Source: Lysobacter sp. S4-A87 (GTDB taxonomy: Bacteria; Pseudomonadota; Gammaproteobacteria; Xanthomonadales; Xanthomonadaceae). From it: a stretch of DNA of 64,000 nt. The DNA is taken from the NCBI RefSeq assembly GCF_022637455.1, contig NZ_CP093341.1, forward strand, positions 930,001-994,000, read 5' to 3'. Positions 38,154-45,410 of this stretch are shown here, in pieces. Within the stretch, counting starts at the first letter, position 1. Each line of letters begins with the position of its first letter. The position numbers and the translations under genes are program-made. The notes beneath the pieces are model-generated. The model did not search any database and was not told where the DNA came from. It saw nothing but the letters and a program-made list of their open reading frames with translations.

Positions 38154-38169
38154 TGTGACAGCGAGCACA
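38154..38169 (+). promoter_or_regulatory. Clp/CRP-type binding site
   Basis: TGTGA-N6-GCACA matches 9 of 10 bases of the CRP-family consensus TGTGA-N6-TCACA. It lies about 82 bp before the Ax21-like gene. In Xanthomonads the CRP homologue Clp responds to cyclic di-GMP and controls surface polysaccharide and virulence genes. Binding is inferred from the motif alone. Confidence 0.5.
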
Positions 38170-38250
38170 AGGGTGCTTGAATCCAACGCCCCTCCGGGTG
38201 TCCGGGTCCGCACGGACCCGTCGATTCATTCCCTCTTGGATGCCTCCCTG

Positions 38251-38883
38251 ATGAAGAAGACTTTGCTGTTCCTTGCACTTTCCTGCGTCTCCATCGCCGC
38301 CAGCGCCACCGAAGCCAACGGCCTGGGCTATTCCCATGTCGAGCTCGACTACATCTATAACGACTCACCCCTCCGGGACTACAAGGGGCCCGGCTTTAGC
38401 GGTTCCTTCGAACTGGGCAACGGCTTCTTCGCCACCGGCAGCTACAGCCGCCAGAAGATCAACCACTTCGGTGGCCACAACGACCTGTCCGAGTGGAGCC
38501 TGGGCGGCGGCTATGCCATGGCACTGAGCGAGAACCTCGACTGGGTCAGCCAGGCGGCCTATGTCGAACAGGATGCCAACCTGAGCCTCGGGCAGTTCCA
38601 GATCGCCGGCACCCCGGACCGCATCGGGGAAGACGTCTCCGGCTTCCGCCTCAGCAGCGGCGTACGCGGTCGCATCGCGCCGAAGCTGATCGGCCACGCC
38701 TACCTCGGCTACCAGGACCTGGGCAACATCCGCAACCAGCTCGGCTCGTTCAAGTTCGACGGCGACGTGTTCGCCGACCTCGGCCTGGAGTACCACTTCA
38801 CCGATCGCTGGGCCGCGACCACGCGCGTCAACCTGTCCGAAGGTGTCTCCGAGTACACCGCCGGCGTGCGCCTGTCGTTCTGA
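38251..38883 (+). CDS. Ax21-like outer-membrane beta-barrel protein
   Basis: The 210-residue product has a signal peptide (KKTLLFLALSCVSIAASA, cleaved near residue 20). An eight-strand-like barrel pattern follows: GFSGSFELGNGFFATGSYSR, WSLGGGYAMALSENLDWVSQ and VRLSF at the very end with a C-terminal aromatic. The composition and repeats fit the Ax21/Omp_b-brl group of Xanthomonads, which are secreted or outer-membrane proteins. It is preceded by a Clp/CRP-type site, so its expression may follow that of exopolysaccharide genes. Function is not known with certainty. Confidence 0.72.
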   Translation: MKKTLLFLALSCVSIAASATEANGLGYSHVELDYIYNDSPLRDYKGPGFSGSFELGNGFFATGSYSRQKINHFGGHNDLSEWSLGGGYAMALSENLDWVSQAAYVEQDANLSLGQFQIAGTPDRIGEDVSGFRLSSGVRGRIAPKLIGHAYLGYQDLGNIRNQLGSFKFDGDVFADLGLEYHFTDRWAATTRVNLSEGVSEYTAGVRLSF

Positions 38884-38906
38884 CCTGCGCAGACCGCCCA
38901 CGCAAC

Positions 38907-38928
38907 GAGCCCGGCCCTCGCCGGGCTC
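38907..38928 (+). terminator. Hairpin after the Ax21-like gene
   Basis: GAGCCCGG/CCGGGCTC (8 bp, loop CCCTCG) lies 23 bp after the stop. The following CTGCTGT is only weakly T-rich. Confidence 0.5.
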
Positions 38929-38962
38929 CTGCTGTCCTGCAGGTCAGTGACGAGAACGCGCA

Positions 38963-39112
38963 TCACTGAGCAGGAGGCGCAAGCACAATGTACTTGATGC
39001 CAAGCGAGCCAACCTGCTCGCGCAGCCTCTCCCCCTTCGCGGGGGTTCCAATCAGCGTGAGCGTCAAGTAGGGCAACTGCTTCCCATCAATCGCGCACGG
39101 CGTTCCTGCCAT
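38963..39112 (-). CDS. Small hypothetical protein, possibly a gene fragment
   Basis: A frame of 75 codons (39190 down to 38963) is open; the only ATG is at 39112, giving 49 residues (MAGTPCAIDGKQLPYLTLTL, ending KYIVLAPPAQ). The amino-acid pattern is protein-like, unlike most random frames in this GC-rich DNA, but I do not recognise it. The part upstream of the ATG (FRHWSEPAVGWSRRR) also looks coding, so this may be the end of a decayed gene. No Shine-Dalgarno was seen. Confidence 0.3.
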   Translation of the reverse strand: MAGTPCAIDGKQLPYLTLTLIGTPAKGERLREQVGSLGIKYIVLAPPAQ

Positions 39113-39330
39113 TGCACGGACTACCACGGGTGAAGGAGGCAATACACGCCTGCGCGACCAACCGACTGCTGGTTCGCTCCAATGTCTAAATTAATTGGCG
39201 GCGCTGGCGCAATCTATGAGGCAAATCCCAAAATGCCCTCAGTAGGGGCTGCGCCACTTTCTCGATTGGCGCCAGGACTGGACCATATGGCCGGTACACA
39301 CCGGGACGTTTCGACGCGCGCAGCCAGGTC
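39113..39330. other. Lower-GC intergenic stretch with broken reading frames
   Basis: This part of the gap contains runs such as CTAAATTAATT and CAAATCCCAAAATG, clearly poorer in GC than its flanks. Another minus-strand frame (LAPIEKVAQPLLRAFWD) ends at 39186 just where the neighbouring frame opens, as if a gene had been frameshifted. No promoter or RNA gene was recognised. Confidence 0.4.
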
Positions 39331-40098
39331 CTAGCGCGATGCCGTGGTCGGAGCTTGCTTGCCCGCACGCATCCGGTAATTGATCATGCCGGCCAGCTCA
39401 TACAGGGCGGTCTGGGTCTTCTCCACCGCCGAAACCTGCGGCAGGAAGTAGCCGACGCTGCCCATCGGCACATAGTCCGAATCGCTGGCGTGCACGCAGG
39501 GATCGAACCCGGCGCTGCGGAATGACAGCAACGCACGCGGCAGATGCGCCGCCGAACTGACCAGACGCATGCGCGCGGGCAGCGTGCCGCGCAGGGCGAA
39601 CGCGCTTTCCCAGGTGGTGGTCGAGGCAACCTCGGTGCGCAAGGCCGACTCCGGCACGCCCCAGTCGCGCGCCAGCCGTCCCATCACCGTCGCTTCCTTG
39701 ATCTGGAACGGCCCGCCGCCAGCGATCACCAGTGGCGAGCCGGGATCGGAGCGCCACAGTTCCACCGCGCCGTGCAGGCGTCGCCAGCTGGCCTGGGTCA
39801 GCGCCGCGTAGTCGTCGTTTGCACGGGGTTCGCCGTCGAGGCCACCGGCCAGCACCACGATCGGCGTGCCCGGGGCGACGCAATGCGCAGTGGCCGGGAT
39901 GCGCGATTCGAGATCGCCAATCAGCAGGTTCGCGGCCAGCGGGGTGCACAGCACCAGCACCGCGAACATCAGCACGACGCCGAGCGCGCGCATCGGCACC
40001 CACAGCCGTGACCAGGTCAGCCACAGCAAGGCGGCCAGCAACAGGCCCCAGGTCATCGGCGAGAGCAGGAGTTGGTACATCGCGCCGAAGTCTTGCAT
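39331..40098 (-). CDS. YdcF/ElyC-family (DUF218) membrane protein
   Basis: The 255-residue protein has two N-terminal membrane helices (about residues 10-55) and a DUF218 domain with TPIVVLAGGLDGEPRAN, PLVIAGGGPFQIKEA and the motif VASTTTWESAFALR. ElyC, the E. coli relative, affects the undecaprenyl-phosphate lipid carrier used in envelope polymer synthesis, which would suit this locus. ATG at 40098 is preferred; GTG at 40104 would add two residues. It is divergent from the beta-helix gene. Confidence 0.82.
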   Translation of the reverse strand: MQDFGAMYQLLLSPMTWGLLLAALLWLTWSRLWVPMRALGVVLMFAVLVLCTPLAANLLIGDLESRIPATAHCVAPGTPIVVLAGGLDGEPRANDDYAALTQASWRRLHGAVELWRSDPGSPLVIAGGGPFQIKEATVMGRLARDWGVPESALRTEVASTTTWESAFALRGTLPARMRLVSSAAHLPRALLSFRSAGFDPCVHASDSDYVPMGSVGYFLPQVSAVEKTQTALYELAGMINYRMRAGKQAPTTASR

Positions 40099-40223
40099 GA
40101 ACACGGGGCGGGTGCGAGGTGGTTGCGACCGACTTTAGGCCGAACCGCGACGGCCACCGCGTTCTACAGGGTGTACCGGGCGGACGACCGCGGGTACACC
40201 CTGCCTTCTCTTCGGGATACGTC

Positions 40224-42080
40224 ATGCGCGCCCTCCCCCGTCGTCACCCGTTCCGCCCGGAAATGATGCTGCCCACCCTGCTTGTCCTGCTGGCCATGCT
40301 GTTGCTGGGCGCCTGGCGCGATGCATCGGCGGCGGGCACCTATTACGTCCGCACCGACGGCGGCGACGAGAAACAGTGCAACGGCCGCGCCGACGCGGCC
40401 TACCCCGGCAGCGGCAGCGACGTGGACTGCGCCTGGAAGCACCCGTATTACGCGTTGCCGACCAACGACCGCCCGCGCATCGACGGTGGCGACACCCTGA
40501 TCATCGGCCCGGGCGACTACATGATCGGCTGGGGCGCACCGGGACTGTCGGAGAACAGCACCCGCTGCGACCGCAGCGCGACCTACGACTGTTACCCCGC
40601 CGCACCGCCGAGCGGGCCCGATCCCGCCCACAAGACCCGCATCCTCGGCCAGGGCTTCGACAGCGGCTGCAAGGCGCCGCCGAAACTGTGGGGAACCGAG
40701 CGCGTGGAACTGGTGTTCAACCTGCAGGACAGCGACAACGTCGAAGTCGGCTGCCTGGAAATCACCGACCGCAGCGACTGCGTCGAATTCCACACCGACA
40801 GCGACCTGCGCTGCGAGCGCGACAGCTTCCCGTACGGCAACTGGGCCTCCATCGGCATCGGTGCCAAGCGCTCGCGCAACGTCTGGCTTCACGACCTCAA
40901 CATCCACGGCCTGTCCGGTCGCGGCGTCATGGCCGGCGGCCTGACCGACTGGACCATCGAGCGGGTCAGGATCATCGCCAACGGCTGGGCCGGCTGGGAC
41001 GGCGACGTCGGCGAAGGGGAAAGCTCCAACGAGGGCGACATCATCTTCCGCAACGTCGAGATCGCCTGGAACGGCTGCGCCGAGCGCTGGCAGACCGGCG
41101 AACCGATCGGCTGCTGGGCGCAGGAAGAAGGCGGCTACGGCGACGGCCTGGGCACCGGCAAGACCAACGGTCATTGGGTCGTCGAGGATTCGCGCATCCA
41201 CCACAACACCTCCGACGGCCTCGACCTGCTGTACATGGACGAGTCCAGGACCGGGACCACGGTGGTGCGTCGCGTCTACGCCGCCGCCAATGCCGGCAAC
41301 CAGATCAAGACCGCGGGCAACGCGCTGATCGAGAACTCGGTGGTGATCGGCCAGTGCGCCTATTTCCACAAGAAGTTCAACATGACCGACGGCGACATGT
41401 GCCGCGCCTACGGCAATGCACTGTCGATCGGGGTCGGCCGCAAGCACACCGCCACGGTCCGCCACAACACCATCACCGGCGAAGGCGACTGCCTGATCCT
41501 GACGGCCGGCGGCGATGCATCCTCGCGCATCGACATCCAGAACAACGCCCTGGTCGGCCAGCCCGACCTCACCTCGGGCGACAAGGGCGAGATGAGTTGC
41601 GGCCACTATGCCGACGAGAGCAAGGCCGTCGTCACCTTCTCCGGCAACGCCTTCTGGAACGTCAAGGACGACCAGTGCCCGCCGGGCAACCTGTGCCGCC
41701 GCGATCCCAAGCTAAAGGGCATGGACATGGCCGACTTCGACGCCGTCCCGCTGGAAGGCAGCCCGCTGATCGATCACGCCTCGCAACTGACGGAAGTGAC
41801 GTCGGACTACCTCAAGCACGCACGCCCGGTCGGCGCAGCCGCCGACATCGGCGCGATCGAAGTCCAGGGCGCGCGCGCGGCGGCACCGGCGGCAGGTGCG
41901 GTCGACAGTGGCAGCGAGCCGCAGAAGACGACGGGGTCCGACGCGGGCGCGGCAAGCAAGGGCGCGCCAGCCGCCGAACAATCCTCGGCGATGACCATAG
42001 GCGCCATCGTGATCGCGTCGCTGCTGGCGGGCGGTGTTGCCGCAGTAGCGCGGAAGCAGCGCTCGCGTAGCGCTGCCTGA
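40224..42080 (+). CDS. Secreted right-handed beta-helix protein with C-terminal membrane anchor
   Basis: The 618-residue product has a signal peptide (MMLPTLLVLLAMLLLGAW, ending near ASAAG). A parallel beta-helix follows with repeating Asn-rich rungs (for example DIIFRNVEIAWNGC, HWVVEDSRIHHNTSDGLDLL, ALIENSVVIGQC), like polysaccharide lyase/epimerase-type folds. About 18 cysteines suggest disulfides outside the cytoplasm. After a Ser/Ala/Gly-rich linker it ends in one hydrophobic helix (MTIGAIVIASLLAGGVAAVA) and a basic tail (RKQRSRSAA). This is a tripartite end like sorting signals but without a VPEP, LPXTG or GG motif. It could cut or modify the exopolysaccharide; no catalytic residues were assigned. 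An alternative start is ATG 40263. Confidence 0.75.
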   Translation: MRALPRRHPFRPEMMLPTLLVLLAMLLLGAWRDASAAGTYYVRTDGGDEKQCNGRADAAYPGSGSDVDCAWKHPYYALPTNDRPRIDGGDTLIIGPGDYMIGWGAPGLSENSTRCDRSATYDCYPAAPPSGPDPAHKTRILGQGFDSGCKAPPKLWGTERVELVFNLQDSDNVEVGCLEITDRSDCVEFHTDSDLRCERDSFPYGNWASIGIGAKRSRNVWLHDLNIHGLSGRGVMAGGLTDWTIERVRIIANGWAGWDGDVGEGESSNEGDIIFRNVEIAWNGCAERWQTGEPIGCWAQEEGGYGDGLGTGKTNGHWVVEDSRIHHNTSDGLDLLYMDESRTGTTVVRRVYAAANAGNQIKTAGNALIENSVVIGQCAYFHKKFNMTDGDMCRAYGNALSIGVGRKHTATVRHNTITGEGDCLILTAGGDASSRIDIQNNALVGQPDLTSGDKGEMSCGHYADESKAVVTFSGNAFWNVKDDQCPPGNLCRRDPKLKGMDMADFDAVPLEGSPLIDHASQLTEVTSDYLKHARPVGAAADIGAIEVQGARAAAPAAGAVDSGSEPQKTTGSDAGAASKGAPAAEQSSAMTIGAIVIASLLAGGVAAVARKQRSRSAA

Positions 42081-42107
42081 CCCTGCCGGGCCTGACATTG
42101 CCGGCGC

Positions 42108-43631
42108 TCAGCCGGCGAGGGTTTCGCCAACGCCTGCCGCTGCGGCTTTTCGCTTGAGCGGCAGCATCGCGCGCAGGCGCGAGTCCAGCACCAGCACGGT
42201 CAGCAGATAGGGCACGCCGATCAGCAGGCCGCCGAGCATCAATCGCTCCCAGCCCGGCCGCAGCTGCAGGTACGACGCCAGCCAGGCACCGGCCAATCCC
42301 GCCGCGAGCGCCGCGCCGGTCGTGGTCAGCGTTCGCCGGTCGGGGAACTGCCGCAGCGCCGGCGACACCAGCAGGCAATGGGTGATGGCCGCCGCAATGG
42401 AACTGGCCAGCGTTGCGTAGACCGCGCCCATCACCCCATAGGCCGGAATCATCACGAAGTTCAGCGCCGTGTTGAGCAGCACCGAGCCGCACATCATCAC
42501 CAGCACCACCTTGGTGCGACGCTCGAGCACCAGGCCGTAGCCGCACACCAGCGCCACCGGCAGCAGTGCGTTCATCGCTCCCATCCAGGCGAACACCGGC
42601 CCGGATGCGGTCTTGCCGTGTCCGCTCAGGGCGATGATCGTGTCGGTGCCCAGGCACCACAGCAGCAGCGCCACCGCGACCGCGGCGTAGGTCATCGGCA
42701 TCAGCATCCGCAGCTTGAGCGCGCGCACCGCCGAAGCGTCCTGGGTCACGTAGAGGCGGTTGGCCACCGGCGCGAACGACTCGAACACCGTGAGGTTCAT
42801 GAACATGTGCACCTGCATCGCCAGCGATGCACCGACGCTGTAGATGCCGACCAGGGCGAAATCGCCGGACAGTCCCTTCAGCATCAGCCGGTCGATCGAC
42901 ACCAGCGCCACGGCCAGGATCTCGGTCGCCACCAGCGGCAGGCCGTAGCCCATCGACTGCTTGACCGACGCGGTGTCCACGGCGTCACGCGAGAACCCCA
43001 GGTTGCGATGCGCCCAGGCGATGTAGAACACGCAGCCGATGGCCACCGCCAGCAGCTTGCCACCGTAGGCCGCGGTCGCACTCTGCTGCAGGGCGAGCAC
43101 GGCGACCAGCATCAGCAGCAACTGCAGCCAGCGCCAGCCGACGCGGGTGAGCATCACCATGCGCGAGCGCTCTGTGACGCGCAGGATGGTCTCCACCAGG
43201 CTGCCGTAGACCAGCATCGGCGTCATCACCAGCGCCATCCAGAACACCGGCGAATGGCCGATGCCGGTGGCCTTCCCGTAGGCGATGACGCCCAACCCGA
43301 CGATCACCCACAGCAGCAGCGAACCGGCCAGGGGCAGGTAGAACAGATTGGTCGAAAAGGCGCGCTGGCTGGCGCCGTCGCCGTTGTGCGGATAGAAGCG
43401 CTGGATCGAATGCTGCGCGCCCAGCTTGGCAACGGCCACCGCCATCAGCACCCAGGTGTCGTAGTAGCCGAGGATGCCGAACTGGGTGTTGTCCAGCAGG
43501 CGCGTCAGCACCGGGAACGAGACCAGCCCGGCCAGGATCACCAGGACGTTGGCGGTCGAATAGCGCAGGTAATGCGTGCCAATACCAGCCGAACCAGCGG
43601 AACCAGCCGAACCAGCCGAACCATTGTTCAT
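42108..43631 (-). CDS. Wzx-like polysaccharide flippase (MOP superfamily)
   Basis: The 507-residue protein has about 12-14 membrane helices in the pattern of Wzx/O-antigen flippases (for example YLRYSTANVLVILAGLVSFP, then LLDNTQFGILGYYDTW, and SIDRLMLKGLSGDFALVGIY). It should flip a lipid-linked product, or possibly another amphipathic product, across the inner membrane. Its N-terminus NNGSAGSAGSAGSAG is made of a 9-bp tandem repeat. ATG at 43631 overlaps the stop of hydrolase 1 by 4 bp, making it the last gene of the PKS-NRPS operon. This coupling is unusual for a flippase. Confidence 0.87.
   Translation of the reverse strand: MNNGSAGSAGSAGSAGIGTHYLRYSTANVLVILAGLVSFPVLTRLLDNTQFGILGYYDTWVLMAVAVAKLGAQHSIQRFYPHNGDGASQRAFSTNLFYLPLAGSLLLWVIVGLGVIAYGKATGIGHSPVFWMALVMTPMLVYGSLVETILRVTERSRMVMLTRVGWRWLQLLLMLVAVLALQQSATAAYGGKLLAVAIGCVFYIAWAHRNLGFSRDAVDTASVKQSMGYGLPLVATEILAVALVSIDRLMLKGLSGDFALVGIYSVGASLAMQVHMFMNLTVFESFAPVANRLYVTQDASAVRALKLRMLMPMTYAAVAVALLLWCLGTDTIIALSGHGKTASGPVFAWMGAMNALLPVALVCGYGLVLERRTKVVLVMMCGSVLLNTALNFVMIPAYGVMGAVYATLASSIAAAITHCLLVSPALRQFPDRRTLTTTGAALAAGLAGAWLASYLQLRPGWERLMLGGLLIGVPYLLTVLVLDSRLRAMLPLKRKAAAAGVGETLAG
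43582..43623. repeat. 9-bp tandem repeat in the flippase N-terminus
   Basis: About four copies of (A/G)AACCAGCC, imperfect at the ends, encode alternating Gly-Ser-Ala on the minus strand right after the start codon. Copy-number change by 9 bp would keep the frame. Confidence 0.8.
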
Positions 43632-44551
43632 GTCGATGCGTTCTCGGGAGGTGCGCCGGACGGTTGCCCCCAGCTCGATGCCATCCAGTGGCTGATCCGG
43701 GCAAACAACATCTCCCGATGCTTGCGCAGGTAGAAGGTGTGGTCGTACTCGCGCCAGTATTCCAGGCTCACCTGCGACGAACGTGCCGCGCGGCCCAGGC
43801 AGGCCGTGAGCTGCGAGCGATGGTTGAAATAGGTGTAGGCGCCGCCGGTGAACACGAACAGCAGGCGGGTATCGCGCGCGACCATGTCGGCCAGCATCCG
43901 GGCCGCATCGGCCTTGGCCGGGAAGTCGCGGAAGTCTGCAAGCGAGGGACCGGCATTGCGACGCGAGCGGAGGTAGGCGATGACCTTGGCCGGATTGAGA
44001 AGCCGCGGCAGCGCATGGCGCAACCAGAAGCCCTGGGTCGGATACGCCAGGCCGTCGAGCAGGATCGCGCCGGCGACGCGGTGATCGGCCGCGGCCACGT
44101 GGAAAGCATCGTCCGCACCCGAGCACAGGCCGCACAGGACGAAGCGCTCGGCGCCGGTGTGCTGTGCCAGCAGCGCCATCGCCGCGTCGATCTCATGACT
44201 GCGATGATCGGCGTCGGCCTGGTCCGGCAGCGCGCTGTCGCCCAGGCCGGATTGGTCAAAGCGCAGGACGGGATAGCCTTCGCGCGACAGCCGGCGGGCC
44301 AGTTCGGCATAGGCGCGATAAGGGCCGATGTGACGGGTCAGGCCGGCGTTGAGCAGCACGACGCCGATCTTGGATGCATTGATGCGCGAGGGATTGTACG
44401 CCTGGCCATGGCTGATCACACCGATCAGGCCATCGCCGAAACGGTGCGCGGTCTCGTCGATGGCGTCTTCGGCACGCGGCAGGGTCACCGCCGCGTCCGC
44501 TGCCACGGCCTGGGCGCGTCCCTGTTCGAGGTAGTCGACCTGCAGATTCAT
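43628..44551 (-). CDS. Alpha/beta hydrolase 1 (exosortase-A-associated hydrolase 1-like)
   Basis: The 307-residue protein has the alpha/beta hydrolase core KIGVVLLNAGLTRHIGPYR, VLRFDQSGLGDS and the nucleophile elbow CGLCSGADDA, where the GxSxG serine position is taken by Cys (G-L-C-S-G). A late EYDHTFYLRKHRE could hold the catalytic His. The style matches 'hydrolase 1' proteins found in exosortase-A exopolysaccharide loci, which always travel with acyl-activating enzymes. Here it could be a type II thioesterase or acyltransferase for the PKS-NRPS products. It overlaps both neighbours by 4 bp. Confidence 0.78.
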   Translation of the reverse strand: MNLQVDYLEQGRAQAVAADAAVTLPRAEDAIDETAHRFGDGLIGVISHGQAYNPSRINASKIGVVLLNAGLTRHIGPYRAYAELARRLSREGYPVLRFDQSGLGDSALPDQADADHRSHEIDAAMALLAQHTGAERFVLCGLCSGADDAFHVAAADHRVAGAILLDGLAYPTQGFWLRHALPRLLNPAKVIAYLRSRRNAGPSLADFRDFPAKADAARMLADMVARDTRLLFVFTGGAYTYFNHRSQLTACLGRAARSSQVSLEYWREYDHTFYLRKHREMLFARISHWMASSWGQPSGAPPENAST

Positions 44552-45402
44552 CGCGCCGACTCCAGTCGCTGCGAAATCTTGGCGACGCTGCGTCGCGGGT
44601 AGGCCTGGCTGCCGAACTGGGTGGGTTCCTCCCAGCCGGGGCGGTCGAGGTCCTCGAGCAATACGGTCTCCACTGTCACACCGTGCATGCGCTGGGAATG
44701 ACTGAAGCGCACGATGTCCTCGTCCGCCTGCCACAGCAGCAGGCGCACATGGCTGCCACGTGGAAGCTGCAGCTGCGTCGCATCCAGGGCCCGCAGCGTG
44801 CCGAGCAGGGAGGCATCGACGGCGAAGCCCAGGAGTTCGTCGGGTTCCGGCTCGTGGCGTGCGTGCGGATAGCGGCCGCTGCCGTACATCTGCGCGCGGT
44901 GCTGCTCGTACCAGGATTCGACCAGGGCCGTCCCCGACAGTTGCGGATCCCACAGCACCAGCTCGACCGGTTGCGACTTCGCGGCCAGGTGCACCAGCAA
45001 CGGCAGGGCCGCGCTGCGCAGTGCCAGCCACTCGATGCGGTCCGTGCCTGCCCGCACCGACAGCGTCTGCCGGGCCAGGTCCAGGTCGGCGAGCATCCCG
45101 GCCAGACTCAAAGCAGTGTCTTCGCCGCCCGAGTCGCCGGTCCCGTACCAGTCGAAGCACAGGCTGGCGACGCCGCTGGCGGCTGCCGATTCGGCCAGCA
45201 CCCACAGGGCGCGATGGCTACGGATGCCTTCCTGCAGCAGCGGCGCACACAACACCATCGCGCGCCGCTGCGGCCCGGGCTGCGAATGCAGCAGCCCGAA
45301 CAGCGTCCGTTCGCGAGCACCAAAGAACAACGGCTCGTGCAGCGGCGCCCGGTTCACGCCCCCGACGTTCGTGCCCCCAACGTTCATGACCCCACCGTTC
45401 AT
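44548..45402 (-). CDS. Alpha/beta hydrolase 2 (exosortase-A-associated hydrolase 2-like)
   Basis: The 284-residue protein shows RRAMVLCAPLLQEGIRSHRA, LCFDWYGTGDSGGED and, where the nucleophile elbow should be, LALRSAALPL, which lacks the glycines of GxSxG. Related 'hydrolase 2' proteins of exosortase-A loci have a similarly altered elbow, so it may be an acyl-binding rather than hydrolytic partner. Two ATG codons (45402 and 45387) fall within a 15-bp tandem repeat that covers the junction; the first overlaps the NRPS stop by 4 bp and is preferred. Function is unknown. Confidence 0.7.
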   Translation of the reverse strand: MNGGVMNVGGTNVGGVNRAPLHEPLFFGARERTLFGLLHSQPGPQRRAMVLCAPLLQEGIRSHRALWVLAESAAASGVASLCFDWYGTGDSGGEDTALSLAGMLADLDLARQTLSVRAGTDRIEWLALRSAALPLLVHLAAKSQPVELVLWDPQLSGTALVESWYEQHRAQMYGSGRYPHARHEPEPDELLGFAVDASLLGTLRALDATQLQLPRGSHVRLLLWQADEDIVRFSHSQRMHGVTVETVLLEDLDRPGWEEPTQFGSQAYPRRSVAKISQRLESAR

Positions 45403-45410
45403 GACTCTAC
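45351..45410. repeat. 15-bp tandem repeat across the NRPS stop / hydrolase 2 start
   Basis: Four imperfect units (GGTTCACGCCCCCGA, CGTTCGTGCCCCCAA, CGTTCATGACCCCAC, CGTTCATGACTCTAC) run from 45351 to 45410. They encode N-x-G-G/V repeats at the start of hydrolase 2 and duplicate its start codon. Confidence 0.75.
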
